A stretch of DNA of 64,000 nucleotides from Actinobacillus sp. (GTDB lineage Bacteria > Pseudomonadota > Gammaproteobacteria > Enterobacterales > Pasteurellaceae): NCBI GenBank assembly GCA_020026055.1, contig JAHHRA010000007.1, positions 7,748 to 71,747 on the forward strand, in the 5' to 3' direction. Positions 8,595 to 17,108 of the stretch are shown here, one piece after another. Position 1 is the stretch's first letter. The number at the start of each line of letters is the position of its first letter. Under the pieces are notes generated by a model, which was given only the letters and a program-made list of their open reading frames with translations, did no database searches and was not told the origin of the DNA. Position numbers and translations under genes: made by a program.

Positions 8595-10490
8595 TTATTT
8601 TAACCTGATTCTGTTATCGTTTTCGAATACGACTACTGCCCCATAAAACATATGTTTGTTGGCCCCAATCAATAACTTATCGTGTTTGACTATTTCAGAA
8701 CTATTAACATAAATTTCTTTAGTATTTCCACTAAAACTCAATTTGATTCCTTTACAACTTTTAAATTCTTCATCACGATTATTTTGATAAACAGGAATTT
8801 TTTCAATGCCGATATTTTTATCTAAACTAATAACTGTTACTAATAAATTATTACTTTTAATTTTTATAGCCGTATGATCTCTTAATTGGTTATATCTTGG
8901 AGCATGATAGTGTTTAAAAGTTGATATACTTCCGTCTGAATACAGAATAATATCATCCGTCTTTAAAGTTTCTTTTGTTAATAAAACATTTACTCTATTA
9001 TTTAAGTGGAAATATGCTTCTAATTTATCATTTGTATTTGATTTTATATCATCAACAATTACTAAAGTTTTTATATCTTTAAATAACAAGACGTTTCTTC
9101 TAAAAACACCAATATTATTATTGTTATTTGCTAACCAAACCATCTCAATATAGGATAATTCATTAATATTTTTTACAAACATTCCTAAAGGTTCAATTAA
9201 TTCTTCATACTCCCAAGAATTTTTTATAATTGTTCCTTTTAAATTTTCAAGTGTCACTGTATTGTGTGAAAAATCACTATTTAATTCTATTCTTTCTTTG
9301 CACTCAGTATATGTATATCTTCCACTATCAATAAGTATAGGATTGCCTTTATAGGTCAAAGTGATCGAACCTTGTGAGCTTTGCCCATGTGAACTACCAT
9401 GTAATCCATTAAAACAAGTTAAATAATAATTATCATCTTTTATCACTGCTAATCCAGCCATACTATCATAGTAGTTGACTTCATATTCTTTTTGCTTATA
9501 ACTACTTAATTTATTGAGATAATAATCTCCTAATAAAATTTTAGATTTTAATTTTTTTAAAGAAGTTAGTTCTTTATCATTTAATAATTCCATTCCTCTG
9601 TAAAAATCATATACATATGAGAAATCAACATAATCACTATCATTTAAAGCTAGTAGATAATCTTTCTGATCACACATATAGTAAGCTGATTTCACAAGTT
9701 TATTTAAAATCTCTCTTAAATTTATTGGTAATGTTACAGATAAAGTTTCACTAATTTGTAGAATATAAGCATAATTTAGGATGACTTCATGGTGGTACAA
9801 TGGACTTTGTTCCCACTGTATTCCAGCTTCAGTGAATTGTAGTTCAATTGTCGTTTTAAATTTGTCCCAAATATCAGGATGATTTTTTACGCATTCTTTT
9901 TCAAATAAAATATTTAAAATCAGTCCACTTAAAGCAAGTACACCCCAATTACTAAGTAAAAGTTTATTTACAAAACTAGATTTTAAATATTTTTTATGGA
10001 CTGTTATGGAAGCTAAAAGAATATTCCATTCTTGTTCAGTAAAATTTTCTTTGCCAAGATATATTAAACTACGTACCCAAAAGCTAAGTCTTAAACCTGT
10101 ATCTAGTGGGCGCCAGCATCTTTTATTGTCAACATTAGGCTTGCCTTCTTCAGTAATAAATGAAAAAACTAAGTCTTTCCATTTTTGCAAATATTCTTGT
10201 TTATTAGTTAACAGATAAGCAATAGCTAAATCTAAAGTAAAACCATGGCGATTAAGCATAAAACACCACTCCTCATCTCCATTCGGAGTGGTTTTCCATT
10301 TATAATCATTAATTTTATATGGAATAAAAGAACTTTCCATATCCATTGCATCAGTGAATATTATTTCATCATTTAATAAATATTCACTTCTACTCAAAAT
10401 TCCTACTAGATAGTCATTTTCTTCTTTTCTAATTCTCTCTATAAAGTCATTTTTGAAAAAATAACTTCGATAGTGTTGAAGTAGTTCCAT
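8595..10490 (-). CDS. Heparinase II/III family lyase, predicted cytoplasmic
   Basis: 631 residues without a signal peptide, so probably acts on imported oligosaccharides. An N-terminal alpha/alpha toroid region (about 60-320, with W/Y-rich helices and SPLYHHEVILNYAY near 229-242) precedes a heparinase_II_III beta-sheet domain (about 340-600) with LHGSSHGQSSQGSITL and DSGRYTYTE. Genes of this type sit beside the hyaluronan PTS genes in pneumococcus. Its codons are strongly A/T-biased. The ribosome-binding site is poor, so expression may be coupled to EIID, whose stop is 21 bases upstream. The exact substrate (hyaluronan, chondroitin or heparan fragments) cannot be read from sequence. Confidence 0.8.
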   Translation of the reverse strand: MELLQHYRSYFFKNDFIERIRKEENDYLVGILSRSEYLLNDEIIFTDAMDMESSFIPYKINDYKWKTTPNGDEEWCFMLNRHGFTLDLAIAYLLTNKQEYLQKWKDLVFSFITEEGKPNVDNKRCWRPLDTGLRLSFWVRSLIYLGKENFTEQEWNILLASITVHKKYLKSSFVNKLLLSNWGVLALSGLILNILFEKECVKNHPDIWDKFKTTIELQFTEAGIQWEQSPLYHHEVILNYAYILQISETLSVTLPINLREILNKLVKSAYYMCDQKDYLLALNDSDYVDFSYVYDFYRGMELLNDKELTSLKKLKSKILLGDYYLNKLSSYKQKEYEVNYYDSMAGLAVIKDDNYYLTCFNGLHGSSHGQSSQGSITLTYKGNPILIDSGRYTYTECKERIELNSDFSHNTVTLENLKGTIIKNSWEYEELIEPLGMFVKNINELSYIEMVWLANNNNNIGVFRRNVLLFKDIKTLVIVDDIKSNTNDKLEAYFHLNNRVNVLLTKETLKTDDIILYSDGSISTFKHYHAPRYNQLRDHTAIKIKSNNLLVTVISLDKNIGIEKIPVYQNNRDEEFKSCKGIKLSFSGNTKEIYVNSSEIVKHDKLLIGANKHMFYGAVVVFENDNRIRLK

Positions 10491-10511
10491 ATTATTAATA
10501 ATTTCTATGTG

Positions 10512-11333
10512 TTATTTAATAATTCCTAGTGTTGAGAACAAAATACCAACACTAAATAATAATCCTAATAATTTGTAAGTATTCCATTTTTTCTTTTTAA
10601 GCAAATAAAATACTATTATTGTAGTAACAACAGGCAATAAGTTTGGCATTATTTTATCTAAAACTTCTTGCATCCTTATGATTTTTTCACTGGTTACACC
10701 ATTGACTGTTTCTTCTGCTACATACTGTACTGCAAGACTAGCTTTGACATATTTTGTTGCTAGTGCCGATATTACAGTGACCCCTACAATATTTGCAGCT
10801 TCAGATATTTCTCCGATTTTGCTACTCAAGATTTTAATAGCTTCAGTTCCTAACTTATAGCCAAGGTGTCCCATTAATAGTTTTACGGCAAGCAAAGATA
10901 GACAAATTGCAAGCCAAAATCCTACTGGGGCAAAAGCCAAACCACTTAATGCTAAGCCTGCAAAGATTGTTGAAAATAACGGAGCTAATCCAAATTGTGC
11001 GAGAGAATCACCGATGCCTGATAAAGGTCCCATTAATGCCATTTTAATACTACGAGCATTTTCTATACTCTGACCATCATCATACATTGCAAGTTGTAAA
11101 CTTGTAATAAATGGTATTGTGTGTGGATTAGTGTTGTAAAACTCAAGATTCGCTTTAGCAACTTCTTTCAATTTTTCAGGATCATCTTTATACATTTTTT
11201 TAAGTGCAGGCAATATTGAATTTAAATAGCCTACACCTTGATAATCAGTATAGTTGAAACTATTCTGTAAGATATATGATCTTAATGTGGTAATTGTATA
11301 ATCTTTCTTGGTTAATTTATTTTTAGATTCCAT
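10512..11333 (-). CDS. PTS EIID component, mannose family
   Basis: 273 residues from ATG 11333, chosen because AAGAGGAC lies about eight bases upstream; in-frame earlier starts at 11351/11354 are less likely. EIID is a membrane partner of EIIC in mannose-type PTS transporters. Visible family motifs: GVGYLNSILPALKKMY, FNTNP-like FYNTNPHTIPFITSL, MGPLSGIGDSLAQFGLAPLFS, and several C-terminal hydrophobic helices. It overlaps the end of EIIC by 11 bases. Confidence 0.9.
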   Translation of the reverse strand: MESKNKLTKKDYTITTLRSYILQNSFNYTDYQGVGYLNSILPALKKMYKDDPEKLKEVAKANLEFYNTNPHTIPFITSLQLAMYDDGQSIENARSIKMALMGPLSGIGDSLAQFGLAPLFSTIFAGLALSGLAFAPVGFWLAICLSLLAVKLLMGHLGYKLGTEAIKILSSKIGEISEAANIVGVTVISALATKYVKASLAVQYVAEETVNGVTSEKIIRMQEVLDKIMPNLLPVVTTIIVFYLLKKKKWNTYKLLGLLFSVGILFSTLGIIK

Positions 11334-12141
11334 CGCTAAAGTCCTCTTCATCAATATTTTTTGTTATTACTTTTGAATTTTTACTTTCAACAATTGTTGT
11401 TAGAGAATTTGTTTTTCCATAATAAGATATGAGAGTAAATATTGTTCCTAAAAAAGCTACACCCATTATTGGAAGATCCAAATATGCTATAGAGATATAT
11501 CCTAATAGAATATATGGCGTTAACTCTTTCTTTAACATTACTGAAAGTATCATTGCAAAACCAATTGCTGGAATTAATCCTCCTGCGACTGAAAATCCAT
11601 TTATTAACCATTTTGGCAAAGCCTCTACGAGTAATTTTAATCCTGGCAAACTTAACGATGCGGCAACTCCAATAATAAAACCTACGACCGCAAGACCTAA
11701 ATAAGTAGAGTGAGCAATCAAAGAAAATCTACCCCACTGACCTTTTTCTACTGCATTTCTAGCCCATCTTCCAGCACTCGCAAAGAAAGTATAAGTTGCT
11801 GTTGTTACAAATTGGAAAAGAATTGCGAAAGGGAAAGACAACGACAATGCCGATTCTGGAGTAACTCCTTGATCCTTTAAAGTAATCGCCATTATCGTAC
11901 CAACTATACCTGGTCCAACTGGATTAGGTGGAACAGTTCCACCTGCCCCTACACCAAATCCCATAAATGCCAATTCTGCTATTGCTCCAAATATAAGAGC
12001 TGTCTTGACATCTCCTAATATCAGCCCTACAAGAAAAGCCATTACGATAGCTCTATTAGTATATATTCCTAATAACAGTCCTGAATAACAGAAAGCTGTT
12101 ACTAGTCCAATTAAAATTCCTTGTATAAGTGTAATCTCCAT
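11323..12141 (-). CDS. PTS EIIC component, mannose/sorbose family
   Basis: 272 residues, highly hydrophobic with about eight predicted membrane helices. EIIC forms the sugar channel with EIID. The start is ATG 12141 because GGAGG lies eight bases upstream. Motifs: GILIGLVTAFCYSG, LILGDVKTALIFGAIAELAFMG, GAGGTVPPNPVGPGIVGT. The C-terminal tail is acidic (IDEEDFSDGI) and overlaps EIID. Both neighbours and family point to uptake of uronic-acid-containing disaccharides. Confidence 0.9.
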   Translation of the reverse strand: MEITLIQGILIGLVTAFCYSGLLLGIYTNRAIVMAFLVGLILGDVKTALIFGAIAELAFMGFGVGAGGTVPPNPVGPGIVGTIMAITLKDQGVTPESALSLSFPFAILFQFVTTATYTFFASAGRWARNAVEKGQWGRFSLIAHSTYLGLAVVGFIIGVAASLSLPGLKLLVEALPKWLINGFSVAGGLIPAIGFAMILSVMLKKELTPYILLGYISIAYLDLPIMGVAFLGTIFTLISYYGKTNSLTTIVESKNSKVITKNIDEEDFSDGI

Positions 12142-12162
12142 AAGCCAAACCTCCAATTTTGA

Positions 12163-12666
12163 TTATTTACGAATAGCAATTCTTAATGTTTCAATAGTTT
12201 GCTCTCCATCTACAGACACTGGAGAAACTTTTGTATTCAATTTAACATTAAATTTATCTTCTAGAGTTCTTAAGGCTTCTTTGTCTTTTTCATCTAAGTA
12301 GATAAATTGAGAAATTTTTTCTTTGCCTTCACCTGAATGAACATTACCAATGTTCAACTCATCCATTGGAAAGCCTAACTCACATAATTTAAGAGCATCT
12401 ACAGGGTTTCCAACGACAACAAAGATGGTCTGATGAGGTGCAGCCTTCCAAATTACTTGAGCTGTTCTTTCGATTGTCCAAAATCTTGTGCCAATTTCTT
12501 TTGGAACAATTGAACTCATAAGTGTTTGTTGAAATTCGTTTTGAGCTGCCTCATCATTAGCAACAATTACTAAATTTGCACCTAAATTCTTAATCCATAA
12601 CTGACCTTGCCCATGAATTAGTCTCTCATCCACTCTGACCATTTTGATGTTTGGTTTATTCATCAT
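12163..12666 (-). CDS. PTS EIIB component, mannose/sorbose family
   Basis: 167 residues. Phosphoacceptor H18 in the motif VRVDERLIHGQGQLW, then the family segments VANDEAAQNEFQQ and LNIGNVHSGEGKE. Two consecutive ATGs (12666, 12663) both sit a suitable distance from AGGAGGAG; the first is reported. It transfers phosphate from EIIA to the incoming sugar. It lies 12 bases after the glucuronyl hydrolase stop. Confidence 0.92.
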   Translation of the reverse strand: MMNKPNIKMVRVDERLIHGQGQLWIKNLGANLVIVANDEAAQNEFQQTLMSSIVPKEIGTRFWTIERTAQVIWKAAPHQTIFVVVGNPVDALKLCELGFPMDELNIGNVHSGEGKEKISQFIYLDEKDKEALRTLEDKFNVKLNTKVSPVSVDGEQTIETLRIAIRK

Positions 12667-12678
12667 AGTAAACTCCTC

Positions 12679-13866
12679 CTACCAATACATTTTCCAATTC
12701 TTTTTGAATCTCACTAAAGCTTCCAAATAGAAATAATCTCCCCAAATATTTCCTTCATTAACGCCTTTACCTGAATGCCAAGAATAAACACCTTCATTTA
12801 TAAGAGCTTGTATTCCGTCTGTTAAGTCATCAGTATAATTATCAATTAAACTTTCTAACATTGAATGTGTAGCATATTTATAAATAAGCTTATGTTCATT
12901 TGTTTCTGGCAAATATTTATCCATTAGATTCATCCCACATACAGCGATTGCTGTAGCAGATGAATCCTTTGAATGTCCTGAATTATCTCCAAAAATTAAA
13001 TCCCAGTAACTTACGAAATCCTTTGGTAATCTATTTAAGAAATAATTCGTAATCGCTTCAAACAATTCAATATTATCTTCATTTTCAATATATGAGTGGT
13101 TAAGTGCTATTCCATATATCAACCAAGATTGACCTCTTGCCCAGCTTGAGTCATCTGAATACCCTTGTCTAGTTTTTCCATGAGATGGAGCACCTGTTTC
13201 TGGATCAAAATAAAAAGTATGGAATGCTGAAGCGTCTTCACGAATAGCATTATTAATTGTAGAAATATAATGTTTCTTAGCAATTTCTTTATATTTAAGC
13301 TCATTAGTAACTTCAGTTGCCCAATATAATAACGGGATATTTAATAGACAATCGACTATTAAACGGTAATTATCTTTTGCTCCCAACTCTCCCCAAGCTT
13401 GAATAAATTCGCCTTTTTTCTGATAACGACTAATTAACTTATCAGCTGCTAAAATGGCTGCTTTCTTAGCACTTTTATTTCCTGTTAATTTATATGCACT
13501 TACACAGGAAACACTGTATAAGAACCCTAAATCATGATGTTCTACTTCGATATTTTTTTCGATTCTATCTAAGAACGATTCAACATTTTTTTCTGCTAAA
13601 ATACGATATTTCGTTTCATCTGTGAGTTCATAACAGAGCCATAAAATCCCTGTCCAAAAACCATTAGTCCACTCTATATTGTGTATTGGCTTATATACAT
13701 TATTAAAAGTTGCAGGTGTTGGAAAAAGTTCTCCTAACTTAGCTATGTTTTTATCTACTCTACGCAAACACTTTGCAATTGCAGCATTTAATTTTTCTTC
13801 TGAAATTAATCCGTTATTAATATAACGCTCACTTCTTAATAAATGTTCGTGGTTTATTTTCTTCAT
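12679..13866 (-). CDS. ugl: Unsaturated glucuronyl hydrolase (GH88)
   Basis: 395 residues without a signal peptide; cytoplasmic. GH88 enzymes hydrate the 4,5 double bond left by polysaccharide lyases and release the unsaturated uronic acid from the hexosamine. The expected aspartates are D112 in EHHDLGFLYSVS and D172 in LIVDCLLNIPLLYW, 60 apart, as in streptococcal enzymes. Other motifs: WTNGFWTGILWL, RQGYSDDSSWARGQSW, SWHSGKGVNEGNIWGDYFYLEALVR. First gene of the PTS operon; AGAGG precedes the ATG, and a CRP-like plus operator promoter module lies upstream (13903-13993). Confidence 0.93.
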   Translation of the reverse strand: MKKINHEHLLRSERYINNGLISEEKLNAAIAKCLRRVDKNIAKLGELFPTPATFNNVYKPIHNIEWTNGFWTGILWLCYELTDETKYRILAEKNVESFLDRIEKNIEVEHHDLGFLYSVSCVSAYKLTGNKSAKKAAILAADKLISRYQKKGEFIQAWGELGAKDNYRLIVDCLLNIPLLYWATEVTNELKYKEIAKKHYISTINNAIREDASAFHTFYFDPETGAPSHGKTRQGYSDDSSWARGQSWLIYGIALNHSYIENEDNIELFEAITNYFLNRLPKDFVSYWDLIFGDNSGHSKDSSATAIAVCGMNLMDKYLPETNEHKLIYKYATHSMLESLIDNYTDDLTDGIQALINEGVYSWHSGKGVNEGNIWGDYFYLEALVRFKKNWKMYW

Positions 13867-13902
13867 CTTTACCTCTTTTCAGATTAAAAAATACTCAACA
13901 CG

Positions 13903-13993
13903 TTAATCGGTTATAGCTACGTATTATGATAATTTTTGTTTTTATGTCAATGTTTTTGAAAAACAAAAAGCCAGTTATTTGAGGAAGATCACA
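13903..13993 (-). promoter_or_regulatory. Promoter module A: CRP-like site, sigma70 promoter and operator for the ugl/PTS operon
   Basis: Read on the minus strand: TGTGATCTTCCTCAAA (13978-13993) resembles a CRP site with one good half. An A/T dyad (TGTTTTTCAAAAACA) follows, then -35 TTGACA (13945-13950), a 16-base spacer and -10 CATAAT (13923-13928). The start-site region carries the plus-strand operator TTAATCGGTTAT (13903-13914). The CRP-like centre is 35 bases from the start of the -35 box, i.e. about -70, a class I position. The same module occurs at 26242 and 32395. Confidence 0.75.
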
Positions 13994-14096
13994 CAATAAA
14001 TTAAACAAAGTTGAGCAAATTCACATTTAAGACAAATTTTCAAAACTTATCTTGCATTTAAATAACTCTCATATTTTCTTTGTATTTCTGAAATAA

Positions 14097-14133
14097 AAAA
14101 CGCTTCAATTTCCTTAAAAAATCAAAGCGTTTT
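14097..14133 (-). terminator. Terminator of the anSME-sulfatase operon
   Basis: AAAACGCTT (14097-14105) pairs with AAGCGTTTT (14125-14133). On the minus strand the stem is followed by TTTATTTC. It lies 24 bases past the sulfatase stop. The bases from about 13994 to 14096 hold no gene that I can see. Confidence 0.8.
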
Positions 14134-14157
14134 AACTAATTAAAATTTAAATAATTT

Positions 14158-15765
14158 TTATTTAGCAGATTCACTAATTACATGATAGCGATCTTGCCCC
14201 CATTCTACTGGTTTTGGCATTTTTTTGATCCAACTATAGAATGCTTGTTTCATTTCTTTTACTTTTGCTGGATATTTGCCTGCTAAATCCAGAGTTTCTG
14301 ATGGATCTTCTTTAAGGTTAAACAATTTTACTTTATTTGAACCATCATCATAGAAATATAATGCCCAATTTTGATCACGAATTGCCCAAGAGCTTTTCGA
14401 TAATTTTTCTAAATTAGGATTTTTCGGAGCTTGTTGTTTTTCAAAAGTGATCCATTTCCAGTAGTCATGCCAAAATGCTTGATTTTCTTCACTATAGTGT
14501 TTTGCCCCAGGTCCTGCCCAGTACATATATTTATGTGGTGATATTTTTGTTTTTCCTTCAAGCACAGGCATAATATTTTTACCGTCGACTTTCATTTCAA
14601 CAGGAATTTTAATTCCCGCTGCTGTTAATGCTGTCGGTAGAATATCTAATGCAGTAATTAATGTATCACTGTTTGTCCCTGCGGGAATATGTTTTGGCCA
14701 AGATACAATAAATGGAACATGCACGCCACCTTTGAACATTTGTCCTTTAAAACCACGATGCATACCATTCATTGGCATAGGTGATTCGTTCACAGCACCA
14801 TTGTCAGATAAGAAAAAAATAATTGTATTATCTAATTTTCCTTCTTCTTTTAATTTAGCAATAATTTTACCAATCCCCTCATCAGCAGCATTGATAGCAG
14901 CAAAATATTTATCCGCTTCAACATTTCCTGTGTTGAACTTATCCATATATTTTGCAGGTGACGCTTCTTCTAATGGGATATGTGGTACGCTGTAAGAAAG
15001 TTGTACAAAGAATGGGTTATCACCACTTTCTTCGATAAACTTTATTGCTTCTTTCGTTAAGTTATGCGTTAAATAACCGTGGGCTGGGACATTTTTGCCA
15101 TTACGATAAATAGCTGGAGAATTCCAAAGAGCAGCCCCTGATGCGTAATAACTATAGGCATAATCAAAACCACGCTCTTCCGGACCATAACCTTTGGCTA
15201 TGACTGGAATTTGATTGTCGTGATAATCTCTCGAACGCACGTCTTCTGGAACTTTGTCTTTATGATCAAGTTTCGCATTATGCCATTTACCAATGCTTGC
15301 AGTGCGATAACCATTTTCTTGGAAAAGTTCAGGTAACAATTTCACATCAAGCGGAATACCTTTCAAAGCATCATCATTACTATAAGTTCCAAAACTGACA
15401 GGATAACGACCAGTAAAAATCCCTGCTCGAGAAGGACCACAAACTGGATGAGCGACGTAAGCGTTTGTCATTTTCACGCCATTTTGAGCTAGCTTAGAAA
15501 TATTTGGCATAGCACGAGAAGCTGCATCAATCATTTTGTCTAAATCACCTTGATAACGAACAGGTACAGAACGTTTAGATAGTACTTTTTTATCAAGAGT
15601 ATCTAACGCAAAATCTAATTGCCCCGAACCTAAGTCATCCATAATAATTAATAACACATTTGGTTTCTGAGGATTTTGAGCCGCAAATGTAAATGTAGGA
15701 ATACTCAAATAAGAGGCACTTACTAAAGTAGCTACAAGACTTTTTTGAATCAAAGATAACTTCAT
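14158..15765 (-). CDS. Secreted Cys-type sulfatase
   Basis: 535 residues. Sec signal peptide at about 1-28 (ending TFTFAA). Alkaline-phosphatase-superfamily sulfatase: metal-binding DD at 43-44 (IIMDDLG), activation motif C109-G-P-S-R-A-G in which Cys109 must become formylglycine, SIGKWH, and FFLSDNGA. It lies 38 bases after the maturase gene and should depend on it under anaerobic conditions. Likely removes sulfate from chondroitin/dermatan or other glycosaminoglycan fragments in the periplasm; the exact linkage position cannot be deduced. An arylsulfatase of other specificity is the alternative. Confidence 0.87.
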   Translation of the reverse strand: MKLSLIQKSLVATLVSASYLSIPTFTFAAQNPQKPNVLLIIMDDLGSGQLDFALDTLDKKVLSKRSVPVRYQGDLDKMIDAASRAMPNISKLAQNGVKMTNAYVAHPVCGPSRAGIFTGRYPVSFGTYSNDDALKGIPLDVKLLPELFQENGYRTASIGKWHNAKLDHKDKVPEDVRSRDYHDNQIPVIAKGYGPEERGFDYAYSYYASGAALWNSPAIYRNGKNVPAHGYLTHNLTKEAIKFIEESGDNPFFVQLSYSVPHIPLEEASPAKYMDKFNTGNVEADKYFAAINAADEGIGKIIAKLKEEGKLDNTIIFFLSDNGAVNESPMPMNGMHRGFKGQMFKGGVHVPFIVSWPKHIPAGTNSDTLITALDILPTALTAAGIKIPVEMKVDGKNIMPVLEGKTKISPHKYMYWAGPGAKHYSEENQAFWHDYWKWITFEKQQAPKNPNLEKLSKSSWAIRDQNWALYFYDDGSNKVKLFNLKEDPSETLDLAGKYPAKVKEMKQAFYSWIKKMPKPVEWGQDRYHVISESAK

Positions 15766-15803
15766 TAATTTTTCCTTCCTTTTGATCGTTAATTAAACAA
15801 GCT

Positions 15804-17018
15804 TCAGTTACGTGCTTGACGAATCATTGGTAATGCATCAACAGCCGTTCCGCCTTGTGAAATAGTTTGCATCATTAAATACATTGCTGGAGCAGTATGA
15901 CGAAAAATTTTTTGGTATGAAGGACAGAGGTAATTCTGTTTATATTTTTGCCCTTTAACTGAAACAATTCGATGTTTTGGACAACCTCCATAACAAAGTT
16001 TATAAACATCACAGGAAAGGCACTCATCTGTTAGATCAGTAGCTTTTGTATCACCAAAACGTTGTTGAATTTTATTTGTTGCTATTTTACTTAAAGGAAG
16101 ATTTGTAACATTTCCTAAACGATTAGCAGGATAGACATAATGATCGCAAGAATAAACATCACCATTTGCTTCGATCACCATCGCTTGACCACAAGTTTTG
16201 GATTGAATACAAATAGAAGCAGGATATCCAAACCAGGTAGCGAGAATACTATCGAACATACGTACATAAATTCGCCCAACATCTTCTTTCAACCACTCTT
16301 CAAAAACATCAACCATAAATTGCCCATATCCATCACTAGGGACGGAAAAATGTGCTAAAGAAGGGGTTTTGTGTACAGTATAATGATACAGTGAAGTTAA
16401 TGCAGAATTTTCTACTTCCACAATTGGAATAAACTGCAAAAACTTCGCTCCAAGTGATTTTAAAAATTGATAAGTTTCCACTCCTTTATTCCAGTTTTGA
16501 TCATTGACAACTGTCAAAACATTAAAATCCACGTTGTATTCTAAAAGTAAATCAATAGCTTTTTTTACACGCTCGAAAGTTGGTTTACCATTTACAGAAA
16601 TACGGTACTTATCATGAATAGCTGGTGTACCATCTACGGAAACACCTATTAAAAATTTATGTTTTGCAAAAAATTTTGCCCATTGACGATTAATTGCTAC
16701 AGCGTTAGTTTGAAAACTATTCGTAATAGTTTTGCCATTGGCATATTGACGCTGATATTCTACAACTTTTTTATAAAAATCTAATCCAGCTAAAGTTGGC
16801 TCTCCTCCTTGCCAAGAAAAATCTATTGTGTCCACATCTTGAGACTCAATATAATCTCGAATATATCTTTTGAGAATTGAATCGGGCATAATCAAGGGTT
16901 GCTTATTATTTTCTCTATCTAAAAAACTTTCTTTTTCTAAATAAAAGCAATATTCGCATTTTAAATTACAACGATAACTTGTTGGTTTTGCCATCATATG
17001 AAAGCGTGCAGATGCCAT
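15804..17018 (-). CDS. Anaerobic sulfatase-maturating enzyme (radical SAM, SPASM)
   Basis: 404 residues. Radical SAM motif CNLKCEYC at 17-24 binds the catalytic 4Fe-4S cluster, followed by QGGEPTLAG. The C-terminal SPASM region carries the extra cluster cysteines (ICIQSKTCGQ, VYSCDHYVYP, CLSCDVYKLCYGGCPKHR). The enzyme oxidises the active-site Cys of sulfatases to C-alpha-formylglycine in the cytoplasm, independently of oxygen. Both sulfatases of the window have Cys, not Ser, at that position, and one lies directly downstream. No CRP/operator module precedes it; only 46 bases separate it from the upstream terminator palindrome. Confidence 0.93.
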   Translation of the reverse strand: MASARFHMMAKPTSYRCNLKCEYCFYLEKESFLDRENNKQPLIMPDSILKRYIRDYIESQDVDTIDFSWQGGEPTLAGLDFYKKVVEYQRQYANGKTITNSFQTNAVAINRQWAKFFAKHKFLIGVSVDGTPAIHDKYRISVNGKPTFERVKKAIDLLLEYNVDFNVLTVVNDQNWNKGVETYQFLKSLGAKFLQFIPIVEVENSALTSLYHYTVHKTPSLAHFSVPSDGYGQFMVDVFEEWLKEDVGRIYVRMFDSILATWFGYPASICIQSKTCGQAMVIEANGDVYSCDHYVYPANRLGNVTNLPLSKIATNKIQQRFGDTKATDLTDECLSCDVYKLCYGGCPKHRIVSVKGQKYKQNYLCPSYQKIFRHTAPAMYLMMQTISQGGTAVDALPMIRQARN

Positions 17019-17064
17019 ATATCCTCTTTAATTATTAATATTCAATTTAGCTCATTGCTAGATA

Positions 17065-17108
17065 AATAAAACCTCTTTCATTTCAATTGAAATGAAAGAG
17101 GTTTTATT
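17065..17108 (-). terminator. 44-base perfect palindromic terminator overlapping the kinase stop codon
   Basis: Arms 17065-17086 and 17087-17108 are exact reverse complements (22 bases each, no spacer; core CATTTCAATTGAAATG). The outer ends are AATAAAACC/GGTTTTATT, so a T-rich tail exists on both strands. It includes two bases of the stop codon of the preceding kinase gene and ends the five-gene autotransporter-lyase-agaS-aldolase-kinase operon. Confidence 0.85.

Noticed and set aside
10006..10218. Plus-strand frame opposite the heparinase-type gene
   Set aside because: Antisense shadow; no ribosome-binding site and low-complexity composition.
17019..17064. Promoter with the shared operator before the anSME gene
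   Set aside because: No TTAATCGRTTAT or CRP-like site is present in the 46 available bases.
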